19,417 nucleotides of DNA from SFHK01 sp963618055 (GTDB lineage: Bacteria > Bacillota > Clostridia > Christensenellales > Aristaeellaceae): positions 1 through 19,417 of the forward strand of contig CAVERI010000052.1 of NCBI GenBank assembly GCA_963618055.1, written 5' to 3'. This document shows, one piece after another, positions 12,693 through 19,417 of the stretch (position 1 is its first letter; each line of letters begins with the position of its first letter). Position numbers and translations under genes: made by a program. The notes beneath the pieces are model-generated. The model did no database searches, was not told the origin of the DNA, and was given only the letters and a program-made list of their open reading frames with translations.

Positions 12693-14861
12693 TCACCGTT
12701 TCGTCGTGAACACGGCGTTGGTGTTGCCGGTGATGTCGATCAGCTCGCTTACGGTGACGAACTGGTAGCCCTGCTCGGCCAGCGCGGGAATGATGCGCCG
12801 GAGGGCCTCGGCGGTTTCGCTGCCGCAGTCGTGGAACACGAGGATGGCGTTATCGAAGCATTCCCGCAGCACGGTTTCGCAGATGGCGTCGGCGGCGGCG
12901 CCGCGCCGGGCGTCGCCCGCGTCGACCGACCAGCCTATGAAGCGGCGCGTGTCCAGAAACGTGGTAAACAGCTTCACGGGCAGGTTCGCGTCGGGCGCGC
13001 GCAGCACGGTGGCGGCGCGGCCGGTGGCGGACAGGATCAGCCGGTCGGCGCGCTCAATGTCGGTGGCGATGTCGGCGAAGGAGGACGTGTTCAGGCTCGC
13101 GTTGCGGTAGGTATGGTTGCCGATTTCGTGCTTCGTATCGCGCAGAAGCGCCGCCGTCTGGGGGCTCTTCTCCACGTTCACGCCCAGCAGGAAGAACGTC
13201 GCGCGCACGTCGTACATCGAAAGCACGGTCAATATATCCTCGGTATACGCGCCGGGGCCGTTGTCAAAGGTGATGGCGACGTTTTTCGGCGTCGCGTTCG
13301 GGTTCAGCGTCACGGTGATTTCGCACGAGCAGGACAGCGTGCCGCTCTCGTTTTGCGCGGTAATGGTCGCCTGCCCCGCCTTTCGCGCGAACAGCAGGCC
13401 GTCAAACACGGAGACGATGGTCTCGTCGGCGGACGTCCACACAAACGCGTCGCCCGCGGGCTCGCCGGTCTGCGCGAGCACGGTCATTTGAAGACTCTGC
13501 CCCACGAACAGCTCGCGTTCGCCCTCGGCGAAGGAGATGGCACGCGTTTCCTCCGTCACGCGCACGGGTACGCTGGCGCTCAGACCGCTGTCGCACTCGA
13601 CGATCAGAAGGGTGGTTCCGGATCTGAGCCCGGTGATCGCGCCGGCTTCGTTTACGGCGGCAACGGTTTCGTCCGTCACGCGGTAGGTCACGTTTTCAAA
13701 GCTGCCGGCGGGCTCAAACACAAGGCTGGTTTCCGCCGGCGCGCTCTCGGCCTGCACGGTGTACAGCTCCTCGGCGAACGAAATGGCCGTCGGCGGGTCG
13801 CACACATACACCTCCGTCACGGCGGTCAGCCCGCCGAGGGCGGTCACGGTGATGGTGGCGCGGCCGTAGTTCATGGCGGTCAGCAGGCCGTTTTCAACCT
13901 TCACAACCTTCGGGTCGGAGCTTTCCCACGTGAGCGCGCAGTTCGCCGCGGCGGCGGGCTCGATCTCGCACGTAAGCTGGCAGGTGCGATTCTGGCGCGA
14001 AAGCGCCACAGCCGCGCGGCTGACGGTCAGCTTCGTTGGAATGTTCGAAACGGTGACCTTTACCGTCGCGCTCACGCCGTTGGCGGTGTAGGCGCGCACG
14101 GTGCATTCGCCCTCGGAAAGCGCGGTCAAAACGCCGCTCTGGCCGATGTGGGCGACGCTCACGTCGCTGGTCTCCCACGTCAGCTCGCGATTTCGGGCGT
14201 TGCCGGGGAATACATACGCGTCCAGCGTCGCGCGCTCGCCCGGCGGCAGCAGAATTTCCTCTGGATACAGCATCACGGACTGCACGTCCGAGGGCACATA
14301 CACGGTGGCCGACGCGGTTTTGCCGTTTACCGCCATGACGGTGACGACCGCCGTGCCATAGCCCACCGCCTTCACCGTGCCCTTGCCGTCCACGGTGGCG
14401 ACGGCCTCGTCGTCCGACGACCAGCGCACGCGCGGATCGTCCGCGTCGGAATTGATGGTGTGGGTCAGGGTGCGCTCGTCGCCGAGCTCCAGCTCGATTT
14501 CGGTCTCGGAAAGCGCAATCGACGTGACGGGACGGCCGGAGACCATCACGCGCACGGAGGCGCTGTCGCCGGTTTCGAGCGTGGCCACGACGCGCGTGCT
14601 GCCCGCGGCGCGCGCGGTGATTTTGCCCTTCGCGTCCACCGAGGCCACGTATGCGTTGTCGCTCGACCACGTAACGACGTGCTCGATCAGGTTCACCGGC
14701 TCCACGGAGACGGACACGGCTTTCGTGTCGCCCGGGCTCATGGTCAACGTGCCCGACGGCGAAAGCGTGAGCGTGTACTGCCCGTCCGCGGCGGCGGAGC
14801 AAGCCAGAACCAGAAATGTCATTGCCAGAACCAGCCAGACCGCGATGATACGCCTGCGCAT
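12693..14861 (-). CDS. Secreted Big_2 x6 protein with C-terminal NodB-like polysaccharide deacetylase domain
   Basis: A 722-residue exported protein. After a signal peptide (RRRIIAVWLVLAMTFLVLA, then CSAAAD; a loose lipobox at Cys21 is possible) come six bacterial Ig-like Big_2 repeats at about 29-108, 111-189, 192-272, 274-354, 357-436 and 440-518. Each has the W.SSD...V.V...G.I.A...G...I pattern. Residues 525-722 are a NodB (carbohydrate esterase 4) fold: TFDNGP (531-536), HTYRN (583-587), LRAP (620-623), GWSVDAGD and LVFHD. In CE4 enzymes the metal is held by the second Asp of TFDD and by both His of H-T/S-x-x-H; here those are Asn534, His583 and Asn587, so two of three ligands are lost. 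The start at 14861 has GGGAGG eight bases upstream; 14885 is less likely. Confidence 0.9.
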   Translation of the reverse strand: MRRRIIAVWLVLAMTFLVLACSAAADGQYTLTLSPSGTLTMSPGDTKAVSVSVEPVNLIEHVVTWSSDNAYVASVDAKGKITARAAGSTRVVATLETGDSASVRVMVSGRPVTSIALSETEIELELGDERTLTHTINSDADDPRVRWSSDDEAVATVDGKGTVKAVGYGTAVVTVMAVNGKTASATVYVPSDVQSVMLYPEEILLPPGERATLDAYVFPGNARNRELTWETSDVSVAHIGQSGVLTALSEGECTVRAYTANGVSATVKVTVSNIPTKLTVSRAAVALSRQNRTCQLTCEIEPAAAANCALTWESSDPKVVKVENGLLTAMNYGRATITVTALGGLTAVTEVYVCDPPTAISFAEELYTVQAESAPAETSLVFEPAGSFENVTYRVTDETVAAVNEAGAITGLRSGTTLLIVECDSGLSASVPVRVTEETRAISFAEGERELFVGQSLQMTVLAQTGEPAGDAFVWTSADETIVSVFDGLLFARKAGQATITAQNESGTLSCSCEITVTLNPNATPKNVAITFDNGPGAYTEDILTVLSMYDVRATFFLLGVNVEKSPQTAALLRDTKHEIGNHTYRNASLNTSSFADIATDIERADRLILSATGRAATVLRAPDANLPVKLFTTFLDTRRFIGWSVDAGDARRGAAADAICETVLRECFDNAILVFHDCGSETAEALRRIIPALAEQGYQFVTVSELIDITGNTNAVFTTKR

Positions 14862-14892
14862 GTGCCGTGCCTCCCGATGCTTCATCGACTAT

Positions 14893-14921
14893 ATTATACA
14901 GCGGATGGAGAAAACAGTCAA
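14893..14921 (-). promoter_or_regulatory. Promoter of the NodB-like/L,D-transpeptidase operon
   Basis: On the minus strand: TTGACT (14921 to 14916), a 17-bp spacer and a perfect TATAAT (14898 to 14893). The surrounding 14885-14990 stretch is AT-rich and carries two divergent promoters. Confidence 0.82.
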
Positions 14922-14978
14922 TATATCTGAAACATTTAAACGAGAAATGAAACACTTTCGAAATAAACAAGCGAAAAT

Positions 14979-15007
14979 TTGCGCTTTCGCGCCGTTTGCG
15001 GTACACT
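14979..15007 (+). promoter_or_regulatory. Probable promoter of the 15031-16712 gene cluster
   Basis: TTGCGC (14979-14984), a 17-bp spacer and TACACT (15002-15007). It is weaker than the others in the window but correctly placed, ending 23 bases before the first start codon. Confidence 0.5.
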
Positions 15008-15030
15008 ATAGGCGAAATGGAGGGAACCCT

Positions 15031-15309
15031 ATGCTGCTGAAGCTCCCAAAGGATGAATTAAAGGCGTTCCTGCTCGCGGGCGGGGACTGCGAGGCGCTGG
15101 GCGCGGACGAATACGTGGCTGATCTGTACGACGCGGAAAAGCCGCTCACGGTCAATTTGAAGGAAACGGAAAAGGGCTTTGAGCTGCTGGCGGCCGCCGA
15201 AATGCTGTTTGACGAGGAAATGGACGGCTGGTACATGGGCGAGCGCGTGGAGGACGCGGAAATGGTGGAGCGCGCGCTTCGAAGCGCGATGAACGATGGA
15301 CTCGCGTGA
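15031..15309 (+). CDS. Small acidic protein of unknown function
   Basis: A 92-residue protein I do not recognise, with many Glu and Asp and no membrane segment. The N-terminal half (KLPKDELKAFLLAGGDCEAL) and the middle (LTVNLKETEKGFELLAAAEM) suggest a small alpha/beta fold. The site GGAGGG (15019-15024) is six bases before the ATG, and a promoter lies upstream, so the gene is well supported. Its last 14 bases overlap the start of radC, which points to translational coupling. A role linked to RadC or to the following zinc-ribbon protein is possible but unsupported. Confidence 0.75.
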   Translation: MLLKLPKDELKAFLLAGGDCEALGADEYVADLYDAEKPLTVNLKETEKGFELLAAAEMLFDEEMDGWYMGERVEDAEMVERALRSAMNDGLA

Positions 15310-15988
15310 GCCGGACGAGAGCCTTCGGGCGCTGGGCGGCCTGATTCACACCGTCGACCGCAGGCTGGACGGCGAGGGCGCGGCGCGCGCGCTGGCGGAA
15401 GCGGCGGGCGTGGTGCGTTCGGTGTACGAGCTGTCCGCGGACGATCTGCTTCTGCATCCGGGGCTGAGCCGCCCGGCGGCGGAGGCCGTCGATCTGATTG
15501 ACGATCTGGGGCGGGTGCTGGCGCTGGAGGCCTTCGGCGCGCGGCCGGTGCTTCGCCGGATGACGGACGCGGCGGCGTATTTCTCGGCGCTGATGCTGGG
15601 GCGGCGCGTGGAGTATTGCTACCTTCTGTGCATGGACGCGCGCGGGCGCATGCAAAGGTGCGAGCTTCTACAAAGGGGCACGATCGACCGCTCGGCGGTG
15701 TACATGCGCGACGTGGCGCTGGCCGCGCTGCGCGCGGAGGCGAAATACGCGGTGCTGACCCACAACCACCCGGGCGGCAGCACGGATCCATCGTCGGCGG
15801 ACATTGACGTTACGCGCGGCGCAATGGCGGCGTTAAAGCTGGTGAATACGGTGCTTGTCGATCACATCATCGTGACCGACCGCGAGCCAGCCAGCATCCG
15901 CGCCGCGGGGTACATTCCGGAGGAGCGGTGGCTTTCGCAGGCGCCGGGCGACCGGCTTCTGCGGGACTGGCTGAAGGGCGCGGGATAG
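15296..15988 (+). CDS. radC: RadC family JAB/MPN domain protein
   Basis: A 230-residue RadC-type protein. The N-terminal ~80 residues are helical and correspond to the helix-hairpin-helix-like part (LSADDLLLHPGLSRPAAEAV). From about 87 on is the JAMM/MPN metalloprotease-like domain, with the full metal motif: Glu106, then HNHP with His156 and His158, then Ser166 and Asp169 (S-x-x-D). The HNHPGG.TDPS.AD block is the RadC signature. The early DNA-repair assignment of RadC has been questioned, and its biochemical role is not settled. The ATG at 15296 overlaps the preceding gene by 14 bases and lacks a strong ribosome site, fitting coupled translation. The frame is open further upstream only as antisense or overlap noise. 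Confidence 0.9.
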   Translation: MDSREPDESLRALGGLIHTVDRRLDGEGAARALAEAAGVVRSVYELSADDLLLHPGLSRPAAEAVDLIDDLGRVLALEAFGARPVLRRMTDAAAYFSALMLGRRVEYCYLLCMDARGRMQRCELLQRGTIDRSAVYMRDVALAALRAEAKYAVLTHNHPGGSTDPSSADIDVTRGAMAALKLVNTVLVDHIIVTDREPASIRAAGYIPEERWLSQAPGDRLLRDWLKGAG

Positions 15989-16004
15989 AAGGGGGAATGC
16001 GGGC

Positions 16005-16712
16005 ATGGCGGAAATTCGCTGCCTGAAGTGCGGAAAAATTTTTCCCTTGGACGGAGACGAGCCGCGGTTCTGCTCCGCGTGCGGCGCGGCGCTGCTGCCG
16101 GACGACGGCGGCAGGCAGGCGCTTTTGAAGGCCGCGGACGCGGAGGAGGATGCGCTTCTTCGGCGGGAGAGGCTTCTCGCGGCGCGGGAAGCGTGGCCGG
16201 ACGATTACGAAATCGAGCGGCGGCTGCTTTATATAGGAAGGCTTTATGAGCGCGGCGGCAGGCCGGACTTCTATCGCATTCCGTTCTGGCCGCTGCAGGC
16301 GCTGGAAAAGCCGCGCGAGTTTTCCGCGAAGGCGCGCGCGCGGATGATGGCGGCGTTCTTCGAAAACCCGGAAATTCCGCGCGTGTGCGCGCTCGCGCCG
16401 GATGAGGATACCTTCTGGCGCGATTACTTAGACGAAATGGCGAAGGAATACGTGGCGCTGTTCATAAAATGCGCCAGCGCGAACAGCCTGTTTCTGGGCT
16501 TTAAGCGGCGGCCGGGCGACGTGGCGCGGCGCTCGGCGGCGTGCGTTGCGCAGATGCTTCGAAGCGTCGAGACCGGCGATCTGGTGCCCGAGGCGCGCAG
16601 GCAGGCGCTGGAGGACGCGCTGTGGCGCGGCTATCAGCGGGCGTTCCCGGACGCGGGCGACGCGCTCGCGCAGGCCTGCGGCGGGCACGTAAAATTTCGT
16701 CCGAGGGCATGA
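16005..16712 (+). CDS. Zinc-ribbon protein of unknown function
   Basis: A 235-residue protein starting with a rubredoxin-like zinc ribbon: Cys6-x-x-Cys9 (CLKCGKIF) and Cys23-x-x-Cys26 (CSACGAAL). The rest is helical and rich in Arg, Ala and Glu, with no recognised enzymatic motif and no membrane segment. Repeated ARR/R.ALE patterns in the last third could form a helical bundle. It starts 16 bases after radC, behind a purine-rich site (AGAAGGGGGA), so it is the third gene of that unit. Many Clostridia proteins carry such an N-terminal 'zinc-ribbon domain' in front of unrelated regions, so the ribbon does not define a function. Confidence 0.8.
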   Translation: MAEIRCLKCGKIFPLDGDEPRFCSACGAALLPDDGGRQALLKAADAEEDALLRRERLLAAREAWPDDYEIERRLLYIGRLYERGGRPDFYRIPFWPLQALEKPREFSAKARARMMAAFFENPEIPRVCALAPDEDTFWRDYLDEMAKEYVALFIKCASANSLFLGFKRRPGDVARRSAACVAQMLRSVETGDLVPEARRQALEDALWRGYQRAFPDAGDALAQACGGHVKFRPRA

Positions 16713-16777
16713 AAAAACGGAACCGATTCGACGGCTCACGCGTCAATAAAGCGGAGGAAATGTGGAGGTATAAAGCT

Positions 16778-19417
16778 ATGAGAAGATTTTCAAAATGGTT
16801 GTGCCTTCTTATGGTGGTAGCACTGATGACGCCGTCCATGGCAATGGCGGCCGGGCTGACCGGCGGCAGCGGCGTTTACGGTGTGTACCGCGGGAAGGAC
16901 GACGCGCTGTTTCAGACGTGGTACACCGATCCGCTGGTAACCGGCGGCGCAAGCTACGTCGTGGGTGTGCATGACGGAAACGCCTACTACCAGACGGCGA
17001 ACGCGGATGGCGCGACGAGCGCGCTGTATCGCGTGGCCGTCAATCTCCTGCCCGACACGATCAAGGCCAGCGCCGAGCAGAGCGAGGAGCAGCTGAAAAA
17101 CGGCTCGACCGGCGAGCCCGAGCTGCTCGCTGCGTCGGTTTCGGGTCACGCGCTGCTGGACGAGGTGAGCGGCTACGTCTACTATGTAGACGGCGCCGAC
17201 GCGAAGAGCGTCCGCGTGCTCGCGTGGTACCCGACCCTCGGCAAGGTGGACGTGCTGGCCTGCACCAGCGAGGAGCCGGTGCTCGCGCTGTCCATGTCGG
17301 TGAACGGCCCCGTGATTACGTGCCAGAGCGGCCGCTTCCTGTACGTGCAGCTGCTGAGCCGCACCGTGGCGCTTCCGGCGGACGAGGAAACCGTGACCGA
17401 AAGCGTGATGGCCTCCGGCGTGGAAATCATCCTGACGGAGTCCGGCAAGCTCAGCCTGCGTCTGGACGCGGTGAACAACCTCACGCTTCCCATTGCCGAG
17501 GATGTGAGCGCGTTCGCTGCCTATGACGGCGCGGTATACTACCTGCGCCGCACCCGCTGGATGACGGAAATCGCACGCTTTGACCTGACCAGCCGCAACA
17601 ACGAGGTAATCTGCCGCATGCTGCGCGAGCTGATGTCTCAGCTCGTGGCCGCGGGCGAATATCTCTATGTAATCGACACCGAGTACACCGTCTACCGCAT
17701 GAGCCCGTCCTCCGGCAAGTACGCGACCTACATGCTGCTGAAGGACGCCTACGCCGACACGCCGGAGTATGAGCCGCTGCTCGCCTCCGCCGGTGAGGAG
17801 CTCGTGATTTACGACCGCCTGAAGGAAGGCGGAACCGTGGAAAACGCGCGCTACTACTACAACGTGTACGTCGGCTCCACCGACCGCACGTCCCCCGCCG
17901 CTACGCCCGCCGCAGCCGAGACGCCGACCGCAGCGCCCACGGTTGTGTACAAGGATTTGAAGCGCAGGGATCGCAACACGGACGTGAAGAACCTGCAGGA
18001 GAAGCTGATCGAGCTGGGCTATCTGGATGATACCGCCGACGGCATCTTCGGCGAAAAGACGCAGGTTGCCATTGAGCAGCTGCAAGCCGATCTGGGCATG
18101 ACCGTGACCGGCGTGGCCACCGCCGAGCTTCAGCGGATGCTGTTCGCGGGCGAAATCGCCGCCTATAATCCCTATCTGCCGCTGGAGCGCGGAGACAGGG
18201 GCACCCGCGTAAGCCGCATGCAGGCCGAGCTGAAGGCGCTGGGCTATTACGCCGGCGCGACCGACGGCGTTTACGGTTCAGGCACGCAGAAGGCAGTCGC
18301 CGCCTTCCAGAAGCAGGAGGGTCTGAACGAAACCGGTCAGGCTGACGAGGAAACCTTGAAGGCGCTCTTCTCGGAGAGCGCCTCCCAGAACCTCGGCTAC
18401 ATAGAACTTCAGAGCGGCGACAGCGGCAAACGCGTCGCCGAACTTATTAACCGGCTGATCGAGCTGTACTACCTGCCCAGCACCGCCAAGGGCGACACCT
18501 ACACCACGCAGGTGGCGCGCGGCGTGCGCCACTACCAGCAGCAGAACGGCTTCACGGTGACCAGCATCGCCTCCGTGGCCATGCAGCAGGAGCTGTTTGA
18601 CGAGGACGCGATCGAGTACAGCGGCTACGTAACCCTCGTGCCCGGCGACCGCAACCAGCGCGTGCGCGAGCTGCAGGCGCGCCTGATTCAGCTGGGCTAT
18701 CAGACCGGCTACACCGACGGCATTTACGGCAGCAAGACGAAGGCGGCCGTGGCCGCGTTCCAGAAGCGCGCCGGAATCACGGCGAGCGGCACCGCCGACG
18801 AGGCGACGCAGACCGCGCTGTTTAAGAGCAGCGCGCCCCGTGCCGTGACGCCGACGCCCACCGCGCCCCCGACCGCCACGCCCGAGGCATTCTGGGATCT
18901 GGGCAGCGGCGTCATCGTGAAGGTAACGGCGGACAACACCAAGGTATTCGCCTCCCCGTCCACCGATTCCGAGCTGCTGGGCACGGTAAGCAAGGATAAG
19001 CAGCTGACGATGACCGCGATGAACAGCACGTGGGGACGCGTGAACAACAAGCTGGGCGGCATCGGCTACATTCTGCTGAAGAACCTCGTGTACGTCGATC
19101 CCTCGGAGTATAATACGGAATGGACGAAGGACGCGAAGAGCGTGAAGGAGTTTTGCGCCGCGCTGATCGCTACCAACTGGCTGGACGAGAGCTTCGCGGA
19201 ATCCAAAACGCTGACGAACGAAATTCTGGAAGCCGTGGCGAAGTTCCAAGAATACTATAACCAGAACGTCATCAACGAGCTCGAACCCATCCGCAAGAAG
19301 GACGGCAGCTACGGCGACATCGACGAGAAGACCTATAAGGCCATCCTGTCGCGCGAGTACACGAACAAGGTAACCCCTGAGCCCGAGCCGTATAATACGG
19401 AATGGACGAAGGACGCG
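16778..19417 (+). CDS. Large secreted peptidoglycan-binding repeat protein (3' end beyond the window)
   Basis: The frame stays open from the ATG at 16778 to the last base: 880 residues, incomplete at the C-terminus. A signal peptide (1-24, cleaved after SMAMA) is followed by ~350 residues of repeated beta-strand units (AYYQT, YVYYVDG, AVYYLRR, YLYVIDT), resembling DUF5050-type or propeller-like modules. After a Pro/Thr/Ala linker come four PG_binding_1 domains, from about 393, 468, 543 and 620, each with GDR...V..LQ..L..LGY and TDG.YG.KT..AV..FQ. The third is degenerate (GDTYTT in place of DG.YG). Another TPTPTAPP linker precedes an SH3-like domain (~712-770). From 778 a 94-residue module begins, and its first nine residues recur at 872. 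GGAGG (16764-16768) precedes the ATG by nine bases. It probably anchors to the cell wall. Confidence 0.88.
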   Translation, partial: MRRFSKWLCLLMVVALMTPSMAMAAGLTGGSGVYGVYRGKDDALFQTWYTDPLVTGGASYVVGVHDGNAYYQTANADGATSALYRVAVNLLPDTIKASAEQSEEQLKNGSTGEPELLAASVSGHALLDEVSGYVYYVDGADAKSVRVLAWYPTLGKVDVLACTSEEPVLALSMSVNGPVITCQSGRFLYVQLLSRTVALPADEETVTESVMASGVEIILTESGKLSLRLDAVNNLTLPIAEDVSAFAAYDGAVYYLRRTRWMTEIARFDLTSRNNEVICRMLRELMSQLVAAGEYLYVIDTEYTVYRMSPSSGKYATYMLLKDAYADTPEYEPLLASAGEELVIYDRLKEGGTVENARYYYNVYVGSTDRTSPAATPAAAETPTAAPTVVYKDLKRRDRNTDVKNLQEKLIELGYLDDTADGIFGEKTQVAIEQLQADLGMTVTGVATAELQRMLFAGEIAAYNPYLPLERGDRGTRVSRMQAELKALGYYAGATDGVYGSGTQKAVAAFQKQEGLNETGQADEETLKALFSESASQNLGYIELQSGDSGKRVAELINRLIELYYLPSTAKGDTYTTQVARGVRHYQQQNGFTVTSIASVAMQQELFDEDAIEYSGYVTLVPGDRNQRVRELQARLIQLGYQTGYTDGIYGSKTKAAVAAFQKRAGITASGTADEATQTALFKSSAPRAVTPTPTAPPTATPEAFWDLGSGVIVKVTADNTKVFASPSTDSELLGTVSKDKQLTMTAMNSTWGRVNNKLGGIGYILLKNLVYVDPSEYNTEWTKDAKSVKEFCAALIATNWLDESFAESKTLTNEILEAVAKFQEYYNQNVINELEPIRKKDGSYGDIDEKTYKAILSREYTNKVTPEPEPYNTEWTKDA
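19109..19417 (+). repeat. Direct repeat inside the peptidoglycan-binding protein (27 identical bases, 282-bp period)
   Basis: Bases 19109-19135 and 19391-19417 are identical over 27 positions and both encode YNTEWTKDA in frame. The period is 282 bp (94 codons). The second copy is cut by the window end, so the extent of identity is unknown. The bases just before the two copies differ. The unit between them ends in AVAKFQEYYN and GDIDEKTYKAIL, which looks like a diverged peptidoglycan-binding domain. Confidence 0.85.

Noticed and set aside
16713..16777. Promoter or terminator in the gap before the peptidoglycan-binding protein gene
   Set aside because: Only a 4-bp GACG/CGTC pairing and no paired -35/-10 boxes are visible. 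The gene may be read through from the radC unit or have a weak promoter I cannot recognise.

Overview
The window is GC-rich DNA with short intergenic gaps. Its promoters read as sigma-A type (TTGACA-like and TATAAT-like boxes 17 bp apart), and its ribosome binding sites are strong GGAGG types. The protein families (DUF4317, DUF1294, a nucleoside kinase with a tRNA-synthetase-like front half, VanZ, Big_2-repeat exoproteins, peptidoglycan-binding repeats) point to a high-GC member of the Clostridia (Bacillota), probably a gut anaerobe. Family-level placement is not possible by eye. I see no phage, insertion sequence, CRISPR array, rRNA or tRNA, and most of the window looks like ordinary chromosome.

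Layout. (1) 1-3594: a MATE efflux pump (minus) diverges from a three-gene operon (plus) of a TetR regulator, an ABC ATPase and an ABC-2 permease. The last two junctions overlap as ATGA. An inverted repeat lies between the two promoters. (2) 3646-5983: a Udk-like nucleoside kinase followed by a small secreted protein and a strong terminator. (3) 6004-8436: a 755-residue protein (minus) that looks like a cytoplasmic six-hairpin glycosidase. A decayed second copy of its 3' end sits exactly 100 bp further on. (4) 8470-10024: DUF4317 and DUF1294 genes and a terminator. (5) 10044-10120: three AT-rich direct repeats between convergent genes. (6) 10126-12090: a TetR-VanZ operon and a short-chain dehydrogenase, both minus. 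(7) 12163-14921: a minus operon with a Big_2 x6 plus NodB-like exoprotein whose metal site is degenerate, and an L,D-transpeptidase. (8) 14979-16712: a small acidic protein, RadC and a zinc-ribbon protein. (9) 16778-end: the first 880 residues of a large secreted protein with four peptidoglycan-binding domains, an SH3-like domain and the start of a repeated 94-residue module. It runs off the window.

The unifying theme is cell envelope and export: two efflux systems, VanZ, an L,D-transpeptidase, a NodB-like protein and a peptidoglycan-binding protein. I do not see a clearly new multi-gene system. The best leads are the NodB-like domain lacking two metal ligands, the decayed 3' duplication, the three-copy repeat, the putative shared operator and the repetitive wall protein that the window cuts off inside a repeat.
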